A DNA stretch of 40,186 nt, from contig CAZEVI010000003.1 in NCBI GenBank assembly GCA_964515615.1, positions 1 through 40,186 on the forward strand, read 5' to 3'. How positions within the stretch are numbered: position 1 is the first letter of the stretch; each line of letters starts with the position of its first letter. The stretch is from CAZEVI01 sp964515615. Its GTDB lineage: Bacteria > Patescibacteriota > UBA1384 > XYA2-FULL-43-10 > CAINNR01. Below are positions 1 to 7,580 of this stretch, in pieces. The notes below the pieces were generated by a model, which saw only the letters and a program-made list of their open reading frames with translations, searched no databases and was not told the origin of the DNA. The position numbers and the translations under genes were made by a program.

Positions 1-59
1 TTTCTATTGTATACAATTAGGACATTACTAAAAAATGTCTACATTTTCGCAAAAAACCC

Positions 60-88
60 TTGACAAATTTAAAATTGTTTGCTATTAT
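60..88 (+). promoter_or_regulatory. Promoter of the 95-516 structured RNA
   Basis: TTGACA at 60-65, a 17-nt spacer and TATTAT at 83-88, with TGC directly before the -10 (extended -10). Transcription would start near 95, well ahead of any credible coding region, and run into the GC-rich hairpin region. Confidence 0.75.
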
Positions 89-94
89 GGGTTA

Positions 95-516
95 GTTATC
101 AAAAATGATGTCAGAAGGATAATAACCGCGAGCTTGTTGAGTACGGAACTTTCGCATTCAACAAGCTCGCGCACGGGTAACAATCCGCGTTATTGCGGAT
201 TGTTACCCATCTGTATGCGCAGCAGATCACCCTGCCATGTGGGCAACATGGCTTGGCCCCTGCTGGGGGGCGACGGTTTAGACCACTTCTGGACCAGCAT
301 CCCCTCTATGGGGGATTCCAGAAGCCCCGCGTTCTGCGGGGTGGTCGTCGCGAGGGAGAGAAGCCCGCCCGCGCGTAGGCGCTCGGCCCCCCGCGAAGCG
401 GGGGTAAAGGGGGATCGGCAGATGTGGGCTCTCTCCCCCGCCTGGCGCCAGATTTTCCCCCCGATACTGGGGGGCTTGCCACACCCGCGCCTCATCGTCG
501 AGAGCGCGGGTTTTTT
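95..516 (+). ncRNA. Structured GC-rich RNA of unknown family
   Basis: This gene-free stretch lies between a strong promoter and an intrinsic terminator (484-510 stem, then T6), giving a transcript of about 420 nt. It holds many stable hairpins: 128-140 pairs with 158-170 (13 bp); 175-188 pairs perfectly with 195-208 around a 6-nt loop; others are visible near 237-255, 332-350, 390-410 and 460-478. The segment is far more GC-rich than its AT-rich surroundings, a known signature of functional RNA in low-GC genomes. I looked for RNase P RNA, tmRNA and SRP RNA signature sequences and found none. Open frames here encode unconvincing Arg/Pro-rich peptides. The family is unknown; existence as a discrete RNA is inferred from promoter, structure and terminator. 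Confidence 0.6.
484..516 (+). terminator. Intrinsic terminator of the 95-516 RNA
   Basis: A 7-bp GC stem (cccgcgc at 484-490, gcgcggg at 504-510), extended by an inner ctc/gag pairing, is followed at once by six T residues at 511-516. Confidence 0.8.
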
Positions 517-550
517 ATTCCAAATTTTCAGACCAACTGATAGAGGCTTA

Positions 551-595
551 TGATCCTTATCCGTGTCTAATCTGTGTGTAAGATCCGTGTGGTTA
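551..595. repeat. Degenerate CCGTGT/CTGTGT short direct repeats
   Basis: Imperfect tandem copies of a tccgtgt / tctgtgt unit occupy the spacer upstream of rmuC. A related string (caatctgtgtt) lies near 28613-28624 upstream of the M50-like gene. This looks like low-complexity intergenic repeat material with no assigned function. Confidence 0.4.
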
Positions 596-611
596 TATTC
601 ATAATCCCTAC

Positions 612-643
612 TTGCTGTTTTTGGTGCTTCAATATGATATTAT
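612..643 (+). promoter_or_regulatory. Possible rmuC promoter (extended -10, leaderless)
   Basis: TGATATTAT (635-643) reads as an extended -10 only 7 nt before the rmuC ATG, so the transcript would be leaderless or nearly so. The -35 is poor (TTGCTG at 612-617, 20-nt spacing). Confidence 0.3.
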
Positions 644-650
644 ATAGAGT

Positions 651-1808
651 ATGAATCAAACCATATTAATTATATTTGGCGCTTTTTTGGCAGCTCTAAC
701 TGGCGCGTTTTTAGCCGGCTCTCTGGTGCGGAGAAAAAAACTGCCGGCTGATGATTCAATTCTGGAGAACAAAATTTCCAAAGTTGCGTCAGAGGCACTC
801 GATAAAAATAGCGAGCGTTTTTTGCAAATGGCAAGAGAGGTTTTGTCATCACAAAAAAACGAGATTAAAATCGATCTCGAAGGGAAAAAATCGGTAATCT
901 CCGAATTGGTAAATGAAATTCGCAAGGATTTGAAGAAAAATGAAGAACGGCTAAGCCAAAGCGACAAAGAACGAATTGACTCGTTCTCTTCTCTCAAATC
1001 GGAGCTTGAAAACTATAAAAAAATCACCGGCGAGTTAAAACTTTCGACCGACGAGTTAAAATCAATTCTTTCAAACAACCAGACCCGCGGTGCTTTCGGA
1101 GAACAAGTCGCCGAAAATCTGTTAAAAATGGCCGGCTTTGTTATTGGTCAAGATTACAACAAAAACAAAGCTCAAGGTGAGGAAAAAACTCGTCCCGATA
1201 TTACAATTTTTTTACCTGACAAAACTAAAATTAACATTGATGTCAAATTTCCGTACTCATCTTTGGTAAAAACCGTTGAATCGGAAAATGCCACCGAAAA
1301 AAAGAAATATTTTGCCGCCTTCCGTCAAGATGTTCGCGATAAAATCAAACAAGTTACCACCAGAGACTATATTAACCCCCAAGAAAAAACCGTCGATTTT
1401 GTCATTTTGTTCATTCCAAATGAGATGATTTTTAGCTACATTTATGATAAAATGAACGATGTCTGGGAAGAGGCAATGAAGAAAAAAGTCGTTCTGGCAG
1501 GCCCTTTTAGTTTTACGGCAATTCTTCGTATGATCAAACAAGCATATACCAATTTCAGTTATCAAGAAAATTTACAGCATATCATCGGTCTAATTCAAAA
1601 ATTCGATAATGAATACCAAAAATTCTGCGAGGAGATGAATAAGCTCGGCGATCGAATATCTTCCACTAGCAAGCAGTATGAAGTTCTTTCTACCACCAGA
1701 AACAGGCAACTGACATCAGTCGTTGATAAAATTAAAAATCAAGAAATTAACGAATTGGCGAGTTCGCCTGAATTAAATATCGATGATAACAATAAAAAAC
1801 TTCTTTAA
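651..1808 (+). CDS. rmuC: DNA recombination protein RmuC
   Basis: The product (385 aa) has the RmuC layout. An N-terminal membrane segment (about residues 4-26) is followed by a long charged coiled coil (about 35-135) and then the RmuC domain. That domain starts at a RGAFGEQVAENLL motif near residue 145 and carries the nuclease-like strand pair PDITIF...NIDVKFP near residues 182-205, resembling a PD-(D/E)xK core. RmuC proteins are known as anchored factors that limit inversions and rearrangements at repeats and are linked to DNA damage tolerance. The gene opens a plus-strand run of envelope and translation genes. Its last 26 bases overlap the start of the deacetylase gene in another frame, which suggests co-expression. 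The ATG is the first in frame and is preceded closely by a possible extended -10. Confidence 0.9.
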   Translation: MNQTILIIFGAFLAALTGAFLAGSLVRRKKLPADDSILENKISKVASEALDKNSERFLQMAREVLSSQKNEIKIDLEGKKSVISELVNEIRKDLKKNEERLSQSDKERIDSFSSLKSELENYKKITGELKLSTDELKSILSNNQTRGAFGEQVAENLLKMAGFVIGQDYNKNKAQGEEKTRPDITIFLPDKTKINIDVKFPYSSLVKTVESENATEKKKYFAAFRQDVRDKIKQVTTRDYINPQEKTVDFVILFIPNEMIFSYIYDKMNDVWEEAMKKKVVLAGPFSFTAILRMIKQAYTNFSYQENLQHIIGLIQKFDNEYQKFCEEMNKLGDRISSTSKQYEVLSTTRNRQLTSVVDKIKNQEINELASSPELNIDDNNKKLL

Positions 1809-2640
1809 GAAAAACCGAACAGTTTTTCTTCTTCTGGCCTTGTTTTTTTTAATTTTGGCAATTGTGATTCCCTTTGATTTAAAATCACTTGAAAAGATCA
1901 ATCCGCAAAATCCGCAAATTGTCAAAATCTCGCAAGCAAAGGTCTCACAACACGACAGCCGGACAGAACTTTCGGTGCCGATTTTAATGTACCATCACAT
2001 TCGCAATTATAATGATCCAAATGATAAACTGGGAACTGATCTTTCAGTTTCGACAGCTAGTTTCAAATTTCAAATTGATTATCTAAAAAATAACGGATTC
2101 TCAGCAATTTCTTTTGAAAGTTGGCTAAATTTTCCCAACAAAAAATTACCAAAAAAACCGATAATTCTGACTTTTGATGACGGTTACAGCGACGCTTTTG
2201 ACAACGTACTGCCAATACTCGAAGCCGACAATCAAATTGGAACCTTTTATATTATTAGCGGTTTTGTTGGCAAAGAAGGTTTTTTAAATACAGATCAAAT
2301 CAAGAAGATGTCAGAAATGGGAATGGAAATTGGCTCACACTCCGTTGACCACCCAAATTTGGCCACCGCCAGTCCGGAGAAATTATCCCAAGAACTTTCT
2401 AACAGCAAAAGTTTGCTCGAACAAATCATCGGAAAAAAAATCATTGGTTTTTGTTATCCTTCGGGCGACTATAACCCTGAAGTTGAAAAAGCGGTTGAAA
2501 ATGCCGGTTATTTAACATCGACGACAACCAACAGCGGAATCAGCACAACTAAAAACGACAAATTTTCATTGCCCAGACTGCGAATCGGCCCAACAACAAC
2601 AAACGAAAAATTTATGAAAATTCTGTCAACCTTTAAATAA
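1783..2640 (+). CDS. Membrane-anchored polysaccharide deacetylase (NodB/CE4 domain)
   Basis: The product (285 aa) has an N-terminal signal anchor at about residues 13-31 and an extracytoplasmic NodB homology domain. CE4 motifs are visible: TFDDG at 130-134 (metal and catalytic Asp pair), SHSVDHP around 185-191 (metal-binding H186 and H190), and CYPSGDY as the motif-3 segment. The start of the domain reads VPILMYHHI (65-73), common in the PgdA/YadE-like group. Such enzymes remove acetyl groups from peptidoglycan N-acetylglucosamine or from exopolysaccharides; the substrate here cannot be told from sequence. The ATG at 1783 overlaps the rmuC end by 26 bases; no later Met leaves the anchor intact. 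It ends 6 bases before the next gene, consistent with one operon. Confidence 0.85.
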   Translation: MITIKNFFKKNRTVFLLLALFFLILAIVIPFDLKSLEKINPQNPQIVKISQAKVSQHDSRTELSVPILMYHHIRNYNDPNDKLGTDLSVSTASFKFQIDYLKNNGFSAISFESWLNFPNKKLPKKPIILTFDDGYSDAFDNVLPILEADNQIGTFYIISGFVGKEGFLNTDQIKKMSEMGMEIGSHSVDHPNLATASPEKLSQELSNSKSLLEQIIGKKIIGFCYPSGDYNPEVEKAVENAGYLTSTTTNSGISTTKNDKFSLPRLRIGPTTTNEKFMKILSTFK

Positions 2641-2646
2641 TTTTTT

Positions 2647-3612
2647 GTGATTAAAAAATATCCGATAACCAAAACCGAGGCGGGGGAGAGACTTGATCTT
2701 TTTTTGCAAAAAAAGATAGTTGATTTTAGCCGCAATCAAATCCAAGAAGCAATTAAAAAAGAAAAAATTCTTCTTAATAATCTTCCTAGCAAGTCGGCCA
2801 CAAAATTAAAAACAGGGGACAGTGTTTCGGTTGATTTTGAATATTTTGAAGAATTATCAAAACCAATGCCGCTAATTGCCGAAAAAATTCCCTTAACTGT
2901 TCTTTTTGAAGACAATTTTATTTTAGTAATTGATAAACCGACCGGAATGGTGGTTCATCCAGCTAATGGAAATTTATCCGGTACATTGGTGAACGCACTG
3001 TTGGAATATGATCCGAAAATATCCTGTTCTATAAACGATAATTCCAAACTTGCTAAAATGCGACCGGGGATAGTCCATCGGCTTGATAAAGACACATCCG
3101 GAGTAATAATTGTTGCTAAAAATTCTAAATCTCTGTCATCGCTTTCCAAGCAGCTATCGAGTAAAAAAATTATTAAAAATTATACCGCGCTTGTTTTTGG
3201 CAACACGCCAAAAAGCGGTAAAATTGAATCATATCTCGGACGTGATAAAAAAAATCGGAAAAAAATCGGCATTTTAAATGAAGCCAACGGAAAACTTGCA
3301 ATTACTAAATATCAAAAAATTAAAAAAATTAATTTTGCCGGCGAAGAATTCTCTCTGCTTTTAATTGAAATCCCCACCGGACGAACTCATCAAATTCGAG
3401 TACAAATGAAAGAAATTGGTTATCCTGTAATTGGTGACCAAACATATTTTACCAAAGACAGCAAAAAAATATCTGATCAAATTTCGATCAAAAGACAACT
3501 TTTACACGCCTGTAAAATCAAATTTCATCATCCTCAAAATGATAAAATTCTGGAAATCGAATCAAGTTTACCGGCCGATTTTCAAAAGGTTATCAAATTG
3601 CTTACTTCATAA
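2647..3612 (+). CDS. RluD/RluA-family 23S rRNA pseudouridine synthase
   Basis: The product (321 aa) has an N-terminal S4-type RNA-binding domain (about residues 13-75; AGERLDLFLQKK) followed by the RluA-type catalytic domain. The signature HRLDKDTSG lies at 144-152, with D147 as the expected catalytic aspartate. The downstream GRTHQIRVQM motif, also typical of the family, is present. Length and order match RluD, which modifies helix 69 of 23S rRNA, but family members differ in target, so I leave the symbol open. The start is a GTG only 6 bases after the previous stop, implying translational coupling. An AT-rich hairpin (3615-3633) follows about 3 bases after the stop and could weakly terminate, though it also looks like an operator for the next gene. 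Confidence 0.88.
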   Translation: MIKKYPITKTEAGERLDLFLQKKIVDFSRNQIQEAIKKEKILLNNLPSKSATKLKTGDSVSVDFEYFEELSKPMPLIAEKIPLTVLFEDNFILVIDKPTGMVVHPANGNLSGTLVNALLEYDPKISCSINDNSKLAKMRPGIVHRLDKDTSGVIIVAKNSKSLSSLSKQLSSKKIIKNYTALVFGNTPKSGKIESYLGRDKKNRKKIGILNEANGKLAITKYQKIKKINFAGEEFSLLLIEIPTGRTHQIRVQMKEIGYPVIGDQTYFTKDSKKISDQISIKRQLLHACKIKFHHPQNDKILEIESSLPADFQKVIKLLTS

Positions 3613-3614
3613 TT

Positions 3615-3642
3615 TTTCATACTTTGTATGAAATTTTCATAC
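3615..3642 (+). promoter_or_regulatory. Three TCATAC repeats, candidate RHH operator
   Basis: TTTCATAC (3615-3622), its inverted copy GTATGAAA (3626-3633) and a third copy TTTTCATAC (3634-3642) are packed just upstream of the -35 box at 3647. Ribbon-helix-helix repressors typically bind pairs of short repeats like these, and the gene just downstream encodes an RHH domain. An autoregulatory operator is my inference. The first two copies could alternatively act as a weak terminator for the gene ending at 3612. Confidence 0.45.
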
Positions 3643-3646
3643 ATAT

Positions 3647-3676
3647 TTGACAGCCAAATTAAGTATATGCTAAGTT
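3647..3676 (+). promoter_or_regulatory. Promoter of the RHH/nucleotidyltransferase gene
   Basis: TTGACA (3647-3652), an 18-nt spacer and TAAGTT (3671-3676), preceded by TGC. The spacer end aagtatatgcTAA is identical to that of the promoter at 38820-38848. Confidence 0.6.
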
Positions 3677-3708
3677 AATTTACGCATATATTTTTTATAG
3701 ACAAAACA

Positions 3709-4356
3709 ATGGAACGGAAAAGGATTACAATTTCAATCCAAGAAGATCTCCTTAAAAAACTCGATCAAAGCATCGACGGCGTTAAAATGCGTAACCGTTC
3801 TCACGCTATTGAATTTTTTCTCTCCGAATCTCTCAATGTCGCCAAAATCGAAACCGCAATAATTATGGCTGGTGGCAAAGGCGCACTTCGTTTAATTCCG
3901 GCAATTGAAAATTCAATCGAATTGCTAAAAAATTATGGCGTCACAAATATTATTATCGCCATTGGATATTTGGGTGAAAAAGTTAAACAAAACATTGGGA
4001 ACGGCAAAAAGAATAATTTAAATATCTCCTACATTGAAGGTGGAGAGGGAACTGCCGGTGCATTATCTCTGTTAAAAGATAAGATTAAAAATACGTTTAT
4101 AGTTGTCAACTTAGATGAAATAATGAATATCAACTTTGAAGAATTAGTTAATTTTCACTTATCACATAAACCTCTTTCGACAATCGCGACTGAAAATACA
4201 AAAAACTTAAAAGGATACTACGTTTTCGAGCCGGAGATTTTTGCTCTGATTTCCGAAGGATTTTCAATGCTCGAAGAGGATATTTTTCCAAAATTAATGA
4301 AAAACAATGATTTATTATTTTTCCCAATATTTAGATCAGAATTGACTTCTGAATAA
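3709..4356 (+). CDS. Ribbon-helix-helix domain fused to a reduced sugar-nucleotidyltransferase-like domain
   Basis: The product is 215 aa. Residues 1-44 form a CopG/Arc-like RHH domain (a KRITISIQEDLLKKLD strand-helix start, then RNRSHAIEFFL). From residue 48 it reads as a nucleotidyltransferase of the GlmU/RmlA/GMP-pyrophosphorylase superfamily: AIIMAGGKG (50-58), YGVTNIIIAIGYLGEKV (76-92), GEGTAGALSLL (112-122). The fold is cut down. GGKG is followed by ALRLIP instead of TRLRPLT. About 15 residues that normally carry the PK..L motif are missing, NGD is replaced by NLDE, and a large part after residue 160 is absent. Catalysis is therefore doubtful. I infer a DNA-binding regulator that may sense a sugar nucleotide. 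It has its own promoter and TCATAC repeats, and sits before secD. Confidence 0.75.
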   Translation: MERKRITISIQEDLLKKLDQSIDGVKMRNRSHAIEFFLSESLNVAKIETAIIMAGGKGALRLIPAIENSIELLKNYGVTNIIIAIGYLGEKVKQNIGNGKKNNLNISYIEGGEGTAGALSLLKDKIKNTFIVVNLDEIMNINFEELVNFHLSHKPLSTIATENTKNLKGYYVFEPEIFALISEGFSMLEEDIFPKLMKNNDLLFFPIFRSELTSE

Positions 4357-4380
4357 AATTGAAATAAAATAGATACTAGA

Positions 4381-5673
4381 ATGAAAAGAATTTGGTATAT
4401 TTTTGGACTGATTATAATAATTTTGGCCTTGGCAATATTAATCGATATTCCAAAAGGGCCAAATCTTTTTGGTAAGGAAATCAAAACTCATCTCGGACTT
4501 GATTTGCAAGGCGGAACTGAATTAATTTACCAAGCCGATCTTTCAAAATCGACTGACAAATCAAAAGACTTAAATAATTTAATTAGTGTTTTTCGTCAAA
4601 GGGTAGATCGACTCGGCGTCGCCGAACCAACAATTCAACAGCAGGGGAACGATCAGGTTTTAATTCAGTTACCAGGAATCAAGAACATAAATCAGGCAAT
4701 CGCCACTATTGGTCAAACCTATGAATTGGTTTTTATGACCCAAGCGACTGACGCTTCAAGTGGCCAACAACTACAAGATTATTATCAAAATGATTATACT
4801 TATCCCGGCTACTGGCAGGCGACTGATCTAACCGGAAAAGATTTAATATCTTCTGATATTACTTATCAAAACGGCAACAGCGGTGCTACTTCGAAACCAG
4901 TGGTAACGCTGACTTTTAACGACGCCGGCAAATCCAAATTCGCCGCTCTGACAAAAAATAATCTGAACAAACAGATTGCTATTGTTCTTGACAATCGAAT
5001 TGTTTCCGCACCAACAGTTCAATCAGAAATTGCCGATGGCAAAGCAATTATTAGCGGAATGAAAAATATTACCGAAGCCAAAAATCTCTCAGATCGCCTG
5101 AACGAGGGAGTTCTACCAATCCCAGCCAAAGTAATTGCTCAACAAGACATTGGCGCAACTTTGGGTGCTGATTCAATTAAAAAATCTCTGACTGCCGGCA
5201 TTATCGGCCTAATTTTGGTTGGCTTATTTATGTTGATTCATTACAAACTTCCGGGCATTATTGCAGTTGTCGCCCTAATAATTTACAGTTTAATTGCCTT
5301 GGCGCTGTTCAAAATTATTCCGGTAACTATGACTTTGGCCGGAATCGCCGGTTTTATTCTTTCGATTGGAATGGCGGTAGATGCTAATATTTTAATATTC
5401 GAGAGAATGAGAGAGGAATTGCGATTAGGCAAAGAGATTGCTGTTGCCACAGAAGAAGGTTTTAAACGCGCTTGGAATAGTATTCGCGACTCAAATTTTT
5501 CAACAATTATTACCTGTATTATTCTGTTTGAATTCGGCACTGGACTGATTAAGGGATTTGCTTTAACATTGGCGATTGGCGTTCTGGTTTCAATGTTCAC
5601 CGCCATTACCACCAGCCGAACTTTTTTAATTTTGATTTCCAAAACAAATTTAAAAAAATACTTAAATGTTTAA
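4381..5673 (+). CDS. secD: Protein translocase subunit SecD
   Basis: The product (430 aa) is an inner-membrane Sec accessory subunit that, with SecF, uses proton motive force to pull secreted proteins across the membrane. It has an N-terminal membrane helix (about residues 5-23), the conserved HLGLDLQGGTELIY motif at the start of the periplasmic P1 domain, and a C-terminal RND-type bundle of five or so helices containing AVDANILIFERMREE, the family signature. The length is shorter than E. coli SecD (about 615 aa) and matches the compact form seen in many small genomes. There is no clear Shine-Dalgarno sequence before the ATG. It overlaps secF by 8 bases, a standard coupled pair. Confidence 0.95.
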   Translation: MKRIWYIFGLIIIILALAILIDIPKGPNLFGKEIKTHLGLDLQGGTELIYQADLSKSTDKSKDLNNLISVFRQRVDRLGVAEPTIQQQGNDQVLIQLPGIKNINQAIATIGQTYELVFMTQATDASSGQQLQDYYQNDYTYPGYWQATDLTGKDLISSDITYQNGNSGATSKPVVTLTFNDAGKSKFAALTKNNLNKQIAIVLDNRIVSAPTVQSEIADGKAIISGMKNITEAKNLSDRLNEGVLPIPAKVIAQQDIGATLGADSIKKSLTAGIIGLILVGLFMLIHYKLPGIIAVVALIIYSLIALALFKIIPVTMTLAGIAGFILSIGMAVDANILIFERMREELRLGKEIAVATEEGFKRAWNSIRDSNFSTIITCIILFEFGTGLIKGFALTLAIGVLVSMFTAITTSRTFLILISKTNLKKYLNV

Positions 5674-6592
5674 CTTAGTCAAAAAGCGCAAATATTTCTA
5701 TATTTTCTCAGCAACTCTAATTGTTTTGAGTTTGCTATCTATTTTTATTTGGAAGCTTAATTTGGGAATTGATTTTCTCGGCGGATCAGTTATTGAACTT
5801 TCGAATAATGGAATCGCCAGCCAACTTAATGAAATTGAAGCAGAGAGTGCCAGTATTGGAATAACAGTTGATTCAGCCAGTACGTCCGGAAATGACAAGA
5901 TAATTTTACGAACCAGAAATTTATCGACTGACGAACATCAAAAGTTAATTGATGAACTGCAAAAAGACAATCCGGGAATTTCCGAATCCAGCTACCAAAC
6001 AATCGGCCCGACCGTTAGCAAAGACATTACCTCTAAAGCAATTTGGGCGGTTATTGTTGCTTCGATTGCTATTATTATTTTTATCTCTTATGCTTTTAGA
6101 AAAGTCCCAAAACCGGCAAATTCTTGGCGCTTCGGTATTGCTGCGGTTGCAGCTTTGATTCACGATTTAATTGTTACCACTGGTTTTGTCTCGGTAGTCG
6201 GCCATTTTTATTCATTTATGCAAGTTGACGCCTTATTTATCACCGCGCTTCTAACAGTAATGGGATTTTCGGTCCATGATACTATTGTCGTTTTTGACCG
6301 CTTACGGGAAAATATGGTTCGCCATCCAAATTCCGATATCGAATCATTGGCCAACGATAGCATTTTGCAAACAATCTCCCGTTCAATCAATACATCGCTA
6401 ACGACAATTATGGTGCTTCTGGCCTTGTTTTTAATCGGTGGAACATCAATTAGCCATTTTGTTCTGATATTAATCGCCGGTATTACCTTTGGGACTTACT
6501 CGTCAATTTTTATTGCTACTATGCTTTTGATCAGCTGGCAAAAACAAATTGAGCACTCCAAAACCCAAAAGGCAAAAGAACTCGCCATCTAG
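5666..6592 (+). CDS. secF: Protein translocase subunit SecF
   Basis: The product (308 aa) matches SecF in length. It has an N-terminal helix (about residues 10-28), the LGIDFLGGS motif that parallels SecD, a short exported domain, and a C-terminal membrane bundle with GFSVHDTIVVFDRLREN, the SecF counterpart of the SecD signature. It forms the SecDF complex with the product of the overlapping upstream gene. The many predicted exported proteins in this window (surface and secreted Pro-rich or coiled-coil proteins) would be its clients. The start overlaps secD by 8 bases. No convincing terminator follows; the next 990 bases are gene-free. Confidence 0.95.
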   Translation: MFNLVKKRKYFYIFSATLIVLSLLSIFIWKLNLGIDFLGGSVIELSNNGIASQLNEIEAESASIGITVDSASTSGNDKIILRTRNLSTDEHQKLIDELQKDNPGISESSYQTIGPTVSKDITSKAIWAVIVASIAIIIFISYAFRKVPKPANSWRFGIAAVAALIHDLIVTTGFVSVVGHFYSFMQVDALFITALLTVMGFSVHDTIVVFDRLRENMVRHPNSDIESLANDSILQTISRSINTSLTTIMVLLALFLIGGTSISHFVLILIAGITFGTYSSIFIATMLLISWQKQIEHSKTQKAKELAI

Positions 6593-7580
6593 TTTGAATT
6601 AATTCGATCTAAAAAAGTTTATTGTTTGGCTACGGCTGTTTATAATTTTATAATTGATAAGATACCTAACTTCTGATACTTTGGTTTTCGCTTTCTCCGC
6701 AGCTCATATTTAATAATTCATAGCCATACTCATTGTTTGCAATAGTGGGGGAGTGGGCAATCTGAAAAATGGATTTTTATTTTTTTGAATGTTTTTATCT
6801 TGACTTCCAAAACTATATAATAAAATATTTTAGAGAATAAAAGCACATATATTTTACATAATAAATTCCAATTGAAGATAATTCTATAATCTTTAATCTA
6901 TAATCTTTAATCTTTAATTCTGCTAGTACGCATAGCGGCCGCGTAGCAATCGATTGATCTTGCAGAGTTTTGAAAGTTAACACTAAATATTGTAAAAAAT
7001 TATTATTTTCTAGTGTTTGCACACTAAATGTAGTATTTAAATGATGAATTGGTCGTCTAATAATAAAAAGATCAAACTGAGGCATTCTATGGCTTTTTGG
7101 CCTCAAAACAAAGACAGAGTAAATCAGTGTCCAACCTTAAATAACAACCATTAAGCGTGAAGTGTCAAATTGCGCAGAAATTGTACTTAAAGACAAAAAT
7201 AGATGATCTAAGCTATAAAATAAGACAATGTCGCATAATGTATCTTATACGACATTTGGTAATCGAACCACAGATGTCGCCGTATTAACGCTCAAATAAC
7301 TATAAATGGAATGCTGTTAAAATCTACCCAATTAGCCTCCTTGAAACCTCGAAAAAATATCACCTTTTTCTGCACTTTTATTTTTCATAATATTTCCAAT
7401 TTGATTTGATAATTTTTTTCGGAAATAAACAAAAATATAAAAGTGCAAATTGTTTGCCCTCCCCTACCGATATTTTAAAAACGCCGCAAAAATGGCGCTT
7501 TTACAATTAATTATGCCTAATTTTCACAAATCCCAAACATTAATCGGCAATGTGCTGAAACACCTGCAATTAATTACAGC
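6593..7580. other. Gene-free AT-rich interval
   Basis: No credible gene is visible in about 990 bases between convergent secF and the TraG-like ATPase. It contains tandem copies of ctataatctttaat (6885-6920), an imperfect inverted repeat aatgtcg/cgacatt (7228-7257) and a gaggc/gcctc hairpin (7079-7105). Short frames here (for example minus 6813-7106) contain repeat-derived peptide and have no protein-like signals. No tRNA-type T-arm holds up. Confidence 0.5.
6885..6920. repeat. Tandem ctataatctttaat repeats
   Basis: Three to four imperfect head-to-tail copies of a unit close to tataatctttaatc. AT-rich simple-repeat DNA of unknown role within the gene-free interval. Confidence 0.55.

Noticed and set aside
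35..553. Open frames through the GC-rich region near the left edge
   Set aside because: They read through strong hairpins and give Arg/Pro-rich peptides with no domain; the region fits a structured RNA better.
3709..4356. Antitoxin of a toxin-antitoxin pair (RHH domain)
   Set aside because: The RHH domain is fused to a nucleotidyltransferase-like domain and there is no small toxin gene beside it; secD follows.
6813..7106. A 97-aa minus-strand frame in the gene-free interval
   Set aside because: Part of it is translated tandem repeat; it has no ribosome site, motif or protein-like pattern.
7250..7275. A ggttcgattacc string resembling a tRNA T-arm (minus strand)
   Set aside because: The stem next to the loop does not pair and no acceptor or anticodon arms can be drawn.
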